From Zygnema cylindricum (lineage: Eukaryota > Streptophyta > Zygnematophyceae > Zygnematales > Zygnemataceae): 36,005 bases of DNA. Below, one piece after another: positions 19,401 through 28,593 of the stretch (positions are counted from its first letter, which is position 1; every line of letters begins with the position of its first letter). The position numbers were made by a program, and so were the translations under genes. The DNA lies in the NCBI GenBank assembly GCA_037447655.1, contig JBBHKE010000691.1, positions 1 to 36,005 of the forward strand, read 5' to 3'. The notes beneath the pieces are model-generated. The model was not told the origin of the DNA. It saw nothing but the letters and a program-made list of their open reading frames with translations, and did no database searches.

Positions 19401-19925
19401 GGGTGTTCTTTGCGAGAGAAGAATAAGACATTTGTGGTCACAAAAGTGACAGGAGAAACCGAGGACGAGTCCTCTGTTAGGGATGGGGAGCTTCTTCTTC
19501 CCGAGAGTCTGAGGAAGAAGGAGATTTGGAGACAGATGTGTGCCCTTTGAGCAAGTCGGGAAGCTCCACATGAAGGATGGATCATCGACTCAGGTGCATC
19601 CATGCATATGTGTCGTGATAAGCTACTCTTCACTAAGCTAAGAAAGATCCTTAATGTAGAGATTGAGTATGGGGATGGGAGAGTGGTTACTTCAAATCTA
19701 GTGGGGTCAATAAATCTGAAAGTCTTAGTGGAGGGTAAGACTTCTATACTCACATTCTCAGATGTACTCTACAATTCTCAAATGAGTAAAAATCTTGTCT
19801 CTACATCTCTGTTAGATGACAAATAGTTTGATACCTTCACTAGAAAAGGAGTCTTCACTGCTAAGTATGGGGATTAAGTCTACTTTACGGCAAATAAGGG
19901 TAGCCAAGGCATGTTTAGGCTTAAC
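19401..19925 (+). pseudogene. Protease of element B
   Basis: The catalytic WIIDSGASMHMC is present near 19580-19615, followed by RDKLLFTKLRKI, VEIEYGDGRVVTS, VLVEGKTSILTF and KNLVSTSLLDDK, with a stop at 19826. It then runs FDTFTRKGVFTAKYGD to another stop. The catalytic Asp is intact. The frame is disrupted by stops and is shifted from gag. Confidence 0.9.
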
Positions 19926-20815
19926 GTAAGTAATGAAATAAGAATGCTTATTATGTTGGTGTTCCAAAATTGATGATTTGGCATTAGCGGTTAGGGTATG
20001 TGCATTTTGATAGGTTGAGGGAAATGAAAAAGCTTGGTATTGTAGAAGGCATTCAGTTTGGGGATAATAAAAAGGTGGATGATTATAGTGGATGTGCTCA
20101 AGGAAAAGCTTGCAAACTTCCTTTTCCCAAAGCCGCCACATATAGGGGGGGAAAGGTACTAGATTTAGTCCACACTGATATTTGGGGACCTGCAAGAGTA
20201 CCTTCATTGGAGGGAAGAGGTTTATGTTAACAATAACCGATGAGTGGTCTAGGTACTCTAGAGTCTACTTCCTAAAAACGAAGTCTGACACACCAACTTA
20301 CTTCAAAGAATATAAAGCCTGGAGTGAGAAGTTGCATGGAACCCCCATTAAGAGAATAGAGAGTGATAATGGGAGAGAATATACCTCTAACTAGTTTGAG
20401 GAATACGTGAGAGATGAGGGAGTTCAACACCTGAAAATTGTTCTATATAACACGAAACAAAATGGGTTAGCTGAAAGATAGAGCCAAACACTAGGAGATA
20501 GTGTATGGAGTATGTTGTCTGACAAGAAAATAGGAAAGAGATTTTGGGTAGAAGTCATGAACTATGCCAACTACATTAAGAATAGAGTTCGTACTTAAGC
20601 CGTAAAGGGAATGACACCTTATGAGAGATGGGCTGAAAGGAAATCAAATATCTCACAACTTAGAGTATTCGGTAGCCAAGTTTACAGTCTCGATACGGAT
20701 GAGAAAAACAGACACTAGATGTTAAGGGCAAACCTGGATACTTTGTAGGATATGATGAGGATGTCAAAGGATAAAGAGTCTATGATTTAGCAAAGCAAGA
20801 TATATTTTGGGAATT
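19926..20815 (+). pseudogene. Pre-integrase and integrase of element B (truncated)
   Basis: Starts around NEIRMLIMLVF with a broken His motif, then HFDRLREMKKLGIVEGIQF and DDYSGCAQGKACKLPFP. The zinc motif has only one Cys in CxxC. Integrase continues with the first Asp in DLVHTDIWGPA, the second in ESDNGREYTS and the Glu in KQNGLAER, so all three catalytic positions survive. Stops interrupt at 20228, 20392, 20478 and 20596, and the frame shifts twice. It ends at YDLAKQDI near 20805, where a deletion joins it to the reverse transcriptase. Confidence 0.9.
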
Positions 20816-21696
20816 CAAATAGAAAGAGATAGGCGAAAAATGTTCATTAGACTTACTCAGAAAGAAGCAATAGGTAATATGTTTGAGAAATCCAGATAGA
20901 AAAAGCAAACAGTTGTACCACTTCCATGGACTTGAAGAAAGTAAGTGATGGGAGTGTAGAGGGATGAGTGATAATCTTAGATGATCAAATTAGTCCAAAA
21001 GAGAGAGAGTTTATGAATTTTATCCCTTACATGCAGGTCGTAGGAAGTCTAATAAACTTTAGGACTTGTACCAGGCCAGACATAGCTGCAGCAGTTGGAG
21101 TACTCAGTAGGAGTCATAATGATCCTAGGAAAAGAGATTGGGAAGTAGCCAAGAGAGTCATGAGATATCTGGTGGGAACCATAGAGTTATATTGCATTTA
21201 GGAGGGAAGCTTAATGATATCACTACTTGGAGTGATGCTAGTTATGGGGATGCACCAATGAGAAGATGCACTTCCGGGTATGTGTTGTAGGTGGGGGAAA
21301 GGGCTTGTTGTTGGAGCATCAAGCAACAAAAGGTGGTTGCTCAGTCTACTATAAAGGATGAGTATATGGCCTCTTGTTCATCTGTGAAAGACTTGATGTG
21401 GGTGAAGTCTTTGTTACAAAAACAGGGGTATATCAAGGAGGGAGTGCATGAAATCTCTTGTGATAATCAGGTTGCCATTGCAATTTAAAGCCAATCCAAA
21501 ACATCATTTCAAAACTAAACATATGGACATAAGATTGAGCTTCGTGAGAGAAAAAATTGAAAATCAAATTTTGAATCTTGTGTATAAGTCTGATGAAGAA
21601 ATGGTGGCTAACATGATGACCAAACCTGTGCCCTCTCCCAAGTTAAAATATTGTAGGGAAAAATGTGGATTGAAAGAAAAGATAAAATTAGACTAG
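20816..21696 (+). pseudogene. Reverse transcriptase C-terminus and RNase H of element B
   Basis: Begins directly after the deletion with a remnant of ILGIQIERDRR and TQKEAIGNMFEK, then MIILDDQISPKEREFM and VVGSLINFRTCTRPDIAAAVGV to a stop at 21199-21201. RNase H follows: TTWSDASYGD, STIKDEYMASC, SCDNQVAIAI, a frameshift at about 21485, then PKHHFKTKHMDIRLSF, ending EKIKLD and a stop at 21696. The fingers and palm, including YVDD, are missing. The Glu of RNase H sits in a changed context (KDEY instead of MEAEY). Confidence 0.92.
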
Positions 21697-21709
21697 AAAA
21701 TAACGGGAG
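21697..21709 (+). other. Polypurine tract of element B
   Basis: AAAATAACGGGAG immediately before the LTR start TGTTGAAATTTG. Confidence 0.85.
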
Positions 21710-21913
21710 TGTTGAAATTTGTGAAGTATTTTCTAGGTCTGCATTGCTGAGTAAAAAAACAAAAGGGAGAAGCGCAAGCACTCTGCCTCAACCTCTCTCT
21801 CTAACTCCCATACTTGTTGTAGTCACTGAAAGAAAGAGAGAGAAGTGGAGCCATGGCTGCCTTAGCTTCATTAGGCAATTCTAAAGAGTGACTTTAAGTC
21901 ACTTGCAACAAAA

Positions 21914-21995
21914 AGTTGAGTCCGCCAGGACTCGAACCTCCGACCAGCAGAGCGTGGCATAGCCGTTCGCTCTCACCAATCTATCATGAATGTCG
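21914..21995 (-). other. tRNA-like segment in B 3' LTR
   Basis: Minus strand GATTGGTGAGAGC and GGTTCGAGTCC with tRNA-like spacing. The CTGGTCGGAGG before the B box is the most tRNA-like version in the window. Confidence 0.7.
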
Positions 21996-22014
21996 CTATA
22001 ATACATAGAGTGTG

Positions 22015-22019
22015 ATTTC
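22015..22019. repeat. Target-site duplication of element C, left
   Basis: ATTTC, repeated at 28418-28422. Removing C plus one copy restores the B LTR sequence exactly as in 17769-17773. Confidence 0.95.
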
Positions 22020-22244
22020 TGTTGTTTTGGAAACCTTGAGTTCTCTCTATAACTTGCTGCTATACTGCCATGCTGCGCTAAGTCTGACATCGCAGCTAGA
22101 AACCTTGAGCACTCTACACTTGTTGCTTTGCTGCTATGGTGCTCTGATCTGACATGGCAGCTGTGCTGCTCTAATATCACAGCTGCGCTGACAGATCATA
22201 GCACTCATAGCAGTCGTAGCAGAGTCATAGTAGCTATAGCAGTC

Positions 22245-22428
22245 TGCGCAAGAAAGGTGTTCTGAATATGAGTCAGTTTGTGTGAAGATAAATTGACGAG
22301 GACATGATTTAGTGAGTATGTAAACTCGAAAGAGAGTGCGCAAGAAAGGTGTTCTGAATATGAGTCAGTTTGTGTGAAGATAAATTGACGAGGACATGAT
22401 TTAGTGAGTATGTAAACTCGAAAGGGAG
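22245..22428. repeat. 92-bp tandem duplication in C 5' LTR
   Basis: TGCGCAAGAAAGGTGTTCTG starts at 22245 and again at 22337. The 3' LTR has one unit (from about 27641). It accounts for most of the length difference between the LTRs, and arose after insertion or was not copied to both ends. Confidence 0.92.
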
Positions 22429-22789
22429 TACACAAATTTTGTGCACTCCAGGCACATGTGTCAGTCCGTGAGAAAGTCAAGTTTGGTTGTTCTAGAAGAA
22501 AAGGTACAGTTACATTTGATGACCAAAAGTTACACGTGGAGGTTCATCTTCGGTGATGAAAGAATACGTGGAAAGCGGACGGAGTCCGCCGTCATTTTTG
22601 GAAGAGAAGTATTCACTGTACCGTCATTTCAGCGGACGAACTTTAACCGCCTACTATTTCATTTCTAGCTATTGTCTGATTGGTGGAAATAATTATGTGC
22701 ATCCGACGGTGGGATTTTGTTAATGAAGAGTAGTGTACCAATTGAACACGCTAGTTGTAGTACGGTGTGATCAACCGTAGGCTCACTTG

Positions 22790-22797
22790 TATATATA
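22790..22797 (+). promoter_or_regulatory. TATA box of element C
   Basis: TATATATA in CACTTGTATATATAGG, conserved at 28093-28100 in the 3' LTR. About 260 bp before the gag ATG. Confidence 0.75.
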
Positions 22798-22838
22798 GGA
22801 CTTAGATTACTTTAAGAAAAGTAGGATTGTTGTGTAGG

Positions 22839-22859
22839 AAAAACTGCGAAGCAGTTTTT
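22839..22859. other. GCGAAGC hairpin in C LTR
   Basis: AAAAACTGC-GAA-GCAGTTTTT, a perfect 9-bp stem with a GAA triloop, identical at 28142-28162. The following T run makes it look like a transcript hairpin in the R or U5 region. d(GCGAAGC) is known as an exceptionally stable mini-hairpin. Confidence 0.75.
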
Positions 22860-23056
22860 GGGTTTGTTTGAATTATAATATCATTGTGATCTTTTGGTAG
22901 AACTTTGTGAAATTTTGCATGTGGTTTCTTTGATGTATATTTTATATTGTGGCATTTTTCCAGACCTAGGGTAAGTCTGGTTTGCTTGGGACTTCATTGT
23001 GAAGTTGGTTGTTTGTGGGATTTCGTGACAGTTTCCTCTTCGCACAATTGATTATC

Positions 23057-24058
23057 ATGGCAACTGCCGGTGCTTCTTCATCTTCTTTGGTGGCACCAGC
23101 TGCCTCAAATCAACAAGTCACGGGCCCTCCCTCACGGATCCCGGTGTTTAATGGGCAAAAGTATCTTTATTGGGCGGATTTGACTAAGTCTTATTTGAAA
23201 CAAATGAAATTATATGATGTGATTTTTGGTATTCTTCCGGTTACGGATCCGGAGTTTGGAAAGAAAAATGAAGATGCATTGCATGTGTTAAAGTTACTTT
23301 TGTCAGAAGATCTTAACATGCCATATATCAATATCTCTACAGCATCTGAAATATGGAAGGCCTTGAGTGAATCTTATGTCTTAGCTAGTGAGCAGAATGA
23401 GGTTGTTACTGCTGGAAAAATTTGGGACTATAAATATAATGGGGGTGACATGAACTCATATTGTAATGGCTTGAAACTTCTATTATCGAAGAATGCATGT
23501 TCCGGGGGGAGTTTTCCTCCTTATCATCAAGCTATGATTCTAATGAGAGGGCTTCCTACTGAATATAGAGGAGCAGCGGAGCAGCTAAGATGGTTAGAGA
23601 AGAGTAAATGGAATATAGCAGCCGCTCAGGCTTATATCCTAGACGAAGAGGCAACTCAGATAGCATTAAATGGTGGTCAATCAGTGGTTGCTAACAATGC
23701 ACAGACATATAAGCCGGCTGGTTTTTCTGGAAACATAAACTTTACTCCCAATCCGAATTATAGGCAATATGATAGGTGTGTCTATTGCTTTGGTCAAGGT
23801 CATGTTTTCCGGCTATGTCCGGCATTTATAAAAGCGTGTGAAACAGGAATTTATCGTGCGGGGTGGAGGGTGCGATCGGAGGATTCATCACCAAAATTTC
23901 CGACATCAAAACTGTCGATTAAAAATGCGGCGTTCCTTGCATTTGATGAGACGTCACAAGATGAACCACCAGAAGGAAAGGAAGATGTGCTCAGATTTTC
24001 GCAATCGGATGATGACGAGTTCTTTGCTCTTGCAAAAGATCTCATGGAGGGACCTTGA
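23057..24058 (+). pseudogene. Gag of element C (near-intact frame)
   Basis: 333 codons from ATG 23057 to TGA 24056-24058. An upstream in-frame ATG at 23009 exists, but MATAGASSSS fits the element better and is conserved in the 3' LTR (28359). The first 59 nt lie in the LTR. The order is a Ser/Ala-rich start, then VTGPPSRIPVFNGQKYLYW (residues about 21-39), then a UBN2-like helical region with INISTASEIWKALSES and LLMRG-type motifs, then a CCHC knuckle CVYCFGQGHVFRLC at about residues 241-254, with all ligands in the right spacing. It is the only Gag in the window with one uninterrupted frame. The protein would assemble particles and bind RNA. Confidence 0.9.
23118..23130 (+). promoter_or_regulatory. 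Primer-binding site of element C (probable)
   Basis: TCACGGGCCCTCC, two bases after the LTR end. Ten of 13 bases match the half tRNA-iMet site, with the GGGCCC core intact. It lies inside gag, encoding V-T-G-P-P. Confidence 0.65.
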
Positions 24059-24460
24059 GAGAATGGATGGATTATGGACTCCGGATGCTCCTCCCACATA
24101 TGCGGCAACCGGGCTTACTTCAAAACGCTAACTCCAATTCCCACTCGTCGGATTTATTACGCGGATGAAAGCGGTGTGGAGGCTACGGCAAAGGGAAGCG
24201 TGGAGTTAGCATGTGACATCAATGGTCAGATTGTAAAGGGAACCTTGCATGATGTTCTCTATATCCCAAAGTTTACAAAAAAATTGTTTTCCACTTCGAT
24301 AGCAGAAATGAAAGGTTTTGAAATGTTACAAAAGAATGGGAAAAAGGTAGTAAGCAAAGATGGGAAGGTAGCATTCGTTGGAACTAGAGGCCCAAACTTG
24401 TTGTACCGGATGGACTTGGCTAATGAAATTGGCTTTGTATACTCTAGTGTCCTTCCGGAA
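24059..24460 (+). pseudogene. Protease of element C
   Basis: Same frame as gag, after the TGA. GWIMDSGCSSHICG carries the catalytic Asp codon at 24077-24079. It continues as YFKTLTPIPTRRIYYADESG, then VKGTLHDVLYIPKFTKKLFS and GPNLLYRMDL. The frame is open and the catalytic DSG is intact. Only the TGA separates it from gag, so the ancestor probably had a single gag-pol frame. Confidence 0.92.
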
Positions 24461-25340
24461 AATGTTTTGTGGCATAAGAGGCTCGGTCATGTTCATCATG
24501 AAAGGCTTAATAAAATGGTAAAGCAAAATATGATAGATGGTGTTAAATTAGGACAAACACATTCCCATGTATGTGATGGATGTGCTTTGGGAAAACTTCA
24601 TAAGCTGCCACTACATCAGACAGCGGATAACCGGGCAACGGATTTGCTGCAAATTATTCATTCGGGTGTGTGGGGGCCATCAAAAGTTCTTTCACTCAGT
24701 GGCAACCGGTTTTTTGTCACTTTTACGGATGACTTCTCAAGATATAGCAAGGTTTACTTTATGAAAGAAAAGAGTGAAGTGCTCACTCACTCAAGCATTT
24801 TCGGGTATGGGCCGAAAAACTTCATGGGAAACCGATCCTTTCCCATCCATCCGACAACGGAGGGGAATATATTTCTCATACATTCTCTCAATATTTAAAA
24901 GACAATGGCATTTCTCGGCAATTTACATTTCCTTATACTCCAGAACAGAATGGAGTATCCGAAAAACTCAACCAAACTCTAACAGAAAGTGCAAAATCTA
25001 TGTTACTAGATAAGGGAATAGATTTCAAATTTTGGGGTGAAGCTTTTTCGTGTGCGTCGTATATTAGAAATAGAATAGAGACTAGAGCAGTAAAAGGGAA
25101 AATACCATATGAAGTGTGGACCGGAAAAAAACCGAATGTTAGTCTCTTTCGAGTTTTTGGGAGTAAATGTTTTATTTTGGATAATCTCCCTATTTCCAAG
25201 CTTAGTCCCAAATCGATTCCAAGAATTTTATGGGTTATGATGATGAATCCGTGGGCTATAGAGTATTTAAAAGGGATAGGAATACTCTTCATACTGCTAG
25301 AAATATTCAGGTTAAAGAAGAGAGCAGATTGGTAGATGTT
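24461..25340 (+). pseudogene. Pre-integrase and integrase of element C
   Basis: The zinc motif is complete: LWHKRLGHVHHERL then HVCDGCALGKLHKLP. The first catalytic Asp is changed to Gly (HSGVWGP, codon 24665-24667). A frameshift near 24790 follows KSEVLTHS. In the new frame the second Asp (SDNGGEY) and the Glu (EQNGVSEK) are present. It continues as MLLDKGIDFKFWGEAFSCA and VFGSKCFILD, then shifts again near 25225 into MGYDDESVGYRVFKRD. One of three catalytic residues is lost, and two frameshifts break the protein. Confidence 0.93.
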
Positions 25341-25619
25341 TTAGGTATGACAGATTTTGAAAAAGATTCCAAAATCAAAGAATATGTTATTTTTGAAAGT
25401 GTTCCTCTCGCTTCTTCTAGTCCCACTTTGGACCCTCCGGCTGGTCCCCTAATGGAGAATCCTCCTCCTCCTTCACCACCTCCTCCTCAGCGGCAACCTA
25501 CGGATCCAACAATTCCAGCCTCAGATTTTCCGGGGGGAAAATGGCAAAGCAGCAGGCTGCGAAACTGCGAAGCTGGGCTATTTTCTGTCAGTTCAGTGGA
25601 TCTGACTGAAAACTGCGAC
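25341..25619 (+). pseudogene. Integrase-RT linker of element C
   Basis: A low-complexity linker: acidic DFEKDSKIKEYVIFES, then Pro-rich ENPPPPSPPPPQRQPTDPT, then TIPASDFPGGKWQ. This is usual in copia polyproteins between integrase and reverse transcriptase. It runs without a stop into the 24-bp repeats. Confidence 0.8.
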
Positions 25620-25787
25620 CCTGCGAAACTGCGAAGCTGCGTTGCTACGAAGCTGCAAAGCTGCGACGCTGCGAAGCTGCAAAGCTGCGACGCTACGAAA
25701 TTGCGAAGCTGCGATGCTGCGAAGCTGCGATGCTGCGAAGCTGCAAAGCTGCGTCGCTGCGAAATTGCGAAGTTGCGAAACTGCTCT
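25620..25787 (+). repeat. Seven 24-bp coding repeats in C pol
   Basis: Seven units of GCTGCGAAGCTGCAAAGC plus six bases, translating as A-A-K-L-Q-S-C-D with variants ([32 protein letters not shown]). A looser stretch begins near 25553. The unit length keeps frame. All frames on both strands are open across it. The GCGAAGC core equals the loop of the LTR hairpin of the same element. Confidence 0.92.
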
Positions 25788-26720
25788 ATTATCTGCCAGC
25801 ATGATGGAACCGGTCACAATACATGAAGCCTTTTCAGCTCCGGAAAAATATCAATGGATCGCTGCGGCTAACAATGAAATGCGATCGATAATGGAGGCTC
25901 AAACTTGGGAGCTTGTGGAGCTTCCACCAGACCGAAAAGCCATCGGCTGTATGTGGATCTTTAAAGTAAAGTTGAATCCAAATAACTCAATAGAAAGATA
26001 TAAGGCTAGGCTTGTTGCTAAAGGCTATAGCTTGAAGGAGGGAATTGACTATGAAGAGACTTTCTCTCCGGTTGTTTGGTTTCCAACTGTTAGAATTTTG
26101 TTATCCTTAACGACCATTGAGAATATGAAACTACATCAAATGGATGTTAAGACAGCTTTTTTGCATGGCGATTTAGAGGAAGTAATTTATATCAAGCAGC
26201 GTGAAAGGTATGAAGAGACTGGAAAAGAAAATATGGTCTGTAAACTATTGAAATCCTTGTATGGTTTGAAGCAGGCTCCACGTCAGTGGAACCTAAAACT
26301 AGATGAGTTTCTAACCAGTCTAGGATTCGTTAGGATTAGCTGAGATCACTCAGTCTATGTTATGGAAGGGAAAGATGGGATGATGTACATTGCGGTATAG
26401 ATAGATGATTTGCTGCTGTTAAGCAAGTCATTAAATGAAATTAACAAAATAAAGGCAGCCTTGAAATCAAGATTTGAGATGAAGGACTTAGGTGAGGCAA
26501 AGTATATTCTTCGAATTCAAGTAGAAAGGGATTGAGATAGGAGAACAATCCATCTAACAAAGCGTGAAGCTATAGGAAATGTGCTTGAAAAGTTTGGCAT
26601 GGCTGAGGCAAACGAAAGTGCCACTCCCATGGAATTTAAGCAAAAAGTGGAAGGCATGGAGACGGATGGAGGAATCATTTTTGACGATACCTTGGAGTCA
26701 GGGGAGGCAGATTTTATGGC
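25788..26720 (+). pseudogene. Reverse transcriptase of element C
   Basis: Frame differs from the integrase side. [18 protein letters not shown] and [17 protein letters not shown] are followed by [20 protein letters not shown] and [16 protein letters not shown], with the first catalytic Asp. [13 protein letters not shown] is conserved. Stops occur at 26341-26343 and 26398-26400. The second stop replaces the Tyr of YVDD: the codons read stop-I-D-D. A third stop interrupts at 26533-26535. The frame picks up in MLEKFGMAEANES and QQIVGSLIYFMNCTR. The polymerase is dead in its catalytic motif. Confidence 0.94.
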
Positions 26721-27383
26721 CACCATTCCATACCAACAGATTGTTGGTAGCCTAATTTACTTCATGAACTGCACAAGGCTGGATATTAAGGCAGCAGTTG
26801 GCGCTTTCAGTCGAAGTTTGCAGAATCCAAGAAAAACAGATTGGGAGGCCGCAAAGAGGGTTCTGCGCTACCTTGCAAGAACACGGAATCTTAGACTTGC
26901 TCTCGGTGGAGATGAAGTCAAAATTCAGGCATGGAGCGATGCTAGCTATGAAAACATGGCAAGTCGCCGTTCCACCACTGGATTCATTTTGAAGATTAGA
27001 ACTGGAACATGCTGCTGGAGCAGCAAGCTTCAAAAGGTAACAGCTCAATCTAGAATGGAGGCTGAATATATGGCAGCAAGCTTAGCTGTCAAGGATTTAC
27101 TATGGGTGAAGTCTCTCCTCCAAAAACTTCATTTAATGTAATCCGGACCTCAAATAGTGTGGTGTGACAACCAAGCAGCTATTGCGATGGCATCTAACCC
27201 GAGTCATCACTTCAAAGCAAGCACATTGACATCAAGCCGCATTTTGTAACAAAGAAGGTGATGAACAGAATTTTAAAGCTAAGTTATCTTGCGGATGAGA
27301 AGATGGTAGGATATATGATGACTAAGTCTTTACATGCACCTAAGTTGAAGTTCTGTAGAGAGGAATGTGGACTCAGTGGCTGA
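26721..27383 (+). pseudogene. RNase H of element C
   Basis: AWSDASYENMASRRSTTGF, then QSRMEAEYMAASLAVKDL to a stop at 27141. CDNQAAIAMASNPSHHFKA follows, then a frameshift near 27220. The end is MMTKSLHAPKLKFCREECG and TGA at 27381-27383. Three acidic residues are recognisable (SDAS, MEAE, CDNQ). Ends just before the polypurine tract at 27391-27406. Confidence 0.92.
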
Positions 27384-27390
27384 GAAAGTC

Positions 27391-27406
27391 TAAAGGTTTA
27401 GGGGAG
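27391..27406 (+). other. Polypurine tract of element C
   Basis: CTAAAGGTTTAGGGGAG lies at and just before these bases, immediately ahead of the LTR TG at 27407. The last purines AGGGGAG match A. Confidence 0.75.
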
Positions 27407-28417
27407 TGTTGTTTTGGAAACCTTGAGTTCTCTCTATATCTTGCTGCTATGCTGCCATGCTACGCTAAGTCTGACATCGCAGCTAGAAACCTTGAGCACT
27501 CTACACTTGCTGCTGTGGTGCTTGGCTGCTGTGATCTGACATCGCAGCTGTGCTGCTCTAATATCACAGCTCCGCTGACATATCATAGCAGTCATAGCAG
27601 ACAAAGCAGTCGTAGCAGAGTCATAGCAGCTATAGCAGTCTGCGCAAGAAAGGTGTTCTGAATATGAGTCAGTTTGTGTGAAGATAAATTGACGAGGACA
27701 TGATTTAGTGAATATGTAAACTCGAAAGGGAGTACACAGATTTGGTGCGCTCCAGGCACACGTGTCGGTCCGTGAGAAAGTCAAGTTTGGTTGTTCTAGA
27801 AGAAAAGGTAGAGTTACATTTGATGACCAAAGTTACACGTGGAGGTTCATCTTCGGTGATGAAAGAATACGTGGAAAGCGGACAGAGTCCGCCGTCATTT
27901 TTGGAAGAGAAGTATTAACTGTAACGTCATTTCAGCGGACGAACTTTAAGCGCGTACTATTTCATTTCTAGCTGTTGTCTGATTGGTGGAAATAATTATG
28001 TGCATTCGACGGTGGGATTTTGTTAAAGAAGAGTAGTGTACCAATTGACCACGCTTGTTGTAGTATGGTGTGATCAACTGTACGCTCACTTGTATATATA
28101 GGACTTAGATTACTGTAAGAAAAGTAGGATTGTTGTGTAGGAAAAACTGCGAAGCAGTTTTTGGGTGTGTTTGAATTATAAGATCATTGTGATCTTTTGG
28201 CAAAACTTTGTGAAATTCTGCATGTGGTGTCTTTGGTGTATATTATATATTTTTGCAAATTGTTAGACCTAAGGTGTGTCTAGTTTGCTTGGGGCTTCAT
28301 TTTGAAGCTGGTGTTTGTGGGATTTCGTGAGAGTTTCCTCTTTGCACAATTGATTATCATGGCAACTGCCGGTGCTTCTTCATCTTCTTTGGTGGCACCA
28401 GCTGCCTCAAATCAACA
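27407..28417 (+). repeat. 3' LTR of element C
   Basis: 1011 bp. Ends with the gag start (ATG 28359 through AATCAACA), then ATTTC. Single copy of the 92-bp unit. TATA at 28093-28100, G-box at 27836-27841, hairpin at 28142-28162. Confidence 0.95.
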
Positions 28418-28593
28418 ATTTCTACTTAAATTGTGTTACGTCCTCTAAACCGATTGACAAAGATATCAATATAAAGACATAAAACTAATAAAATACGGTG
28501 CGAACATGATTCTTCACGAAACAAAAGAATCACACATTTGTTTCGACGGCTGAGATTACATTTTGGTTTTTATCCAGCGGCGCACATCATCGC
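28418..28593 (+). repeat. 3' LTR of element B, second part
   Basis: Starts with the C duplication ATTTC (28418-28422), then TACTTAAATTGTGTTACGTC, matching 17773-17946 of the 5' LTR down to GGCGCACATCATCGC. Cut by element D at 28594. Confidence 0.93.

Larger units (their letters stand above)
21710..22019 (+). repeat. 3' LTR of element B, first part
   Basis: Aligns to the 5' LTR from its start through the tRNA-like block (21914-21995; minus-strand B box GGTTCGAGTCC at 21928-21938, A-box-like at 21969-21981). Interrupted after GTGATTTC by element C. Confidence 0.92.
22020..23115 (+). repeat. 5' LTR of element C
   Basis: 1096 bp, TGTTGTTTTGG to AATCAACA. Contains a 92-bp tandem duplication (units starting at 22245 and 22337) absent from the 3' LTR, a G-box CACGTG at 22533-22538, TATATATA at 22790-22797, a GCGAAGC hairpin at 22839-22859 and the gag ATG at 23057. 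Confidence 0.95.
22020..28417 (+). mobile_element. Ty1/copia LTR retrotransposon C, complete, dead
   Basis: 6398 bp, plus strand, inserted in the 3' LTR of B. The 5' LTR is 22020-23115 and the 3' LTR is 27407-28417. Domain order is gag, protease, integrase, reverse transcriptase, RNase H. Its Gag and LTRs differ from the A/B/D family, so it is a separate lineage, but it shares the gag-in-LTR layout and a GGGCCC-centred primer site. It is inactive: one stop after gag, a lost integrase Asp, frameshifts, and a destroyed YVDD. Confidence 0.96.
17461..28593 (+). mobile_element. Ty1/copia element B, 3' LTR split by C and D
   Basis: The 5' LTR is 17461-18459. The internal region is 18460-21709. The 3' LTR starts at 21710, is interrupted at 22019 by element C (22020-28417) and resumes at 28423, where it follows the 5' LTR copy (17773 onward, TACTTAAA) until 28593. 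There element D begins. The last half of the 3' LTR is not found in the window. Same family as A and D. The internal region lacks about 1.1 kb relative to A. Confidence 0.9.

Noticed and set aside
25620-25787. CRISPR-like array
   Set aside because: Units are directly adjacent without spacers, in a plant retrotransposon pol.
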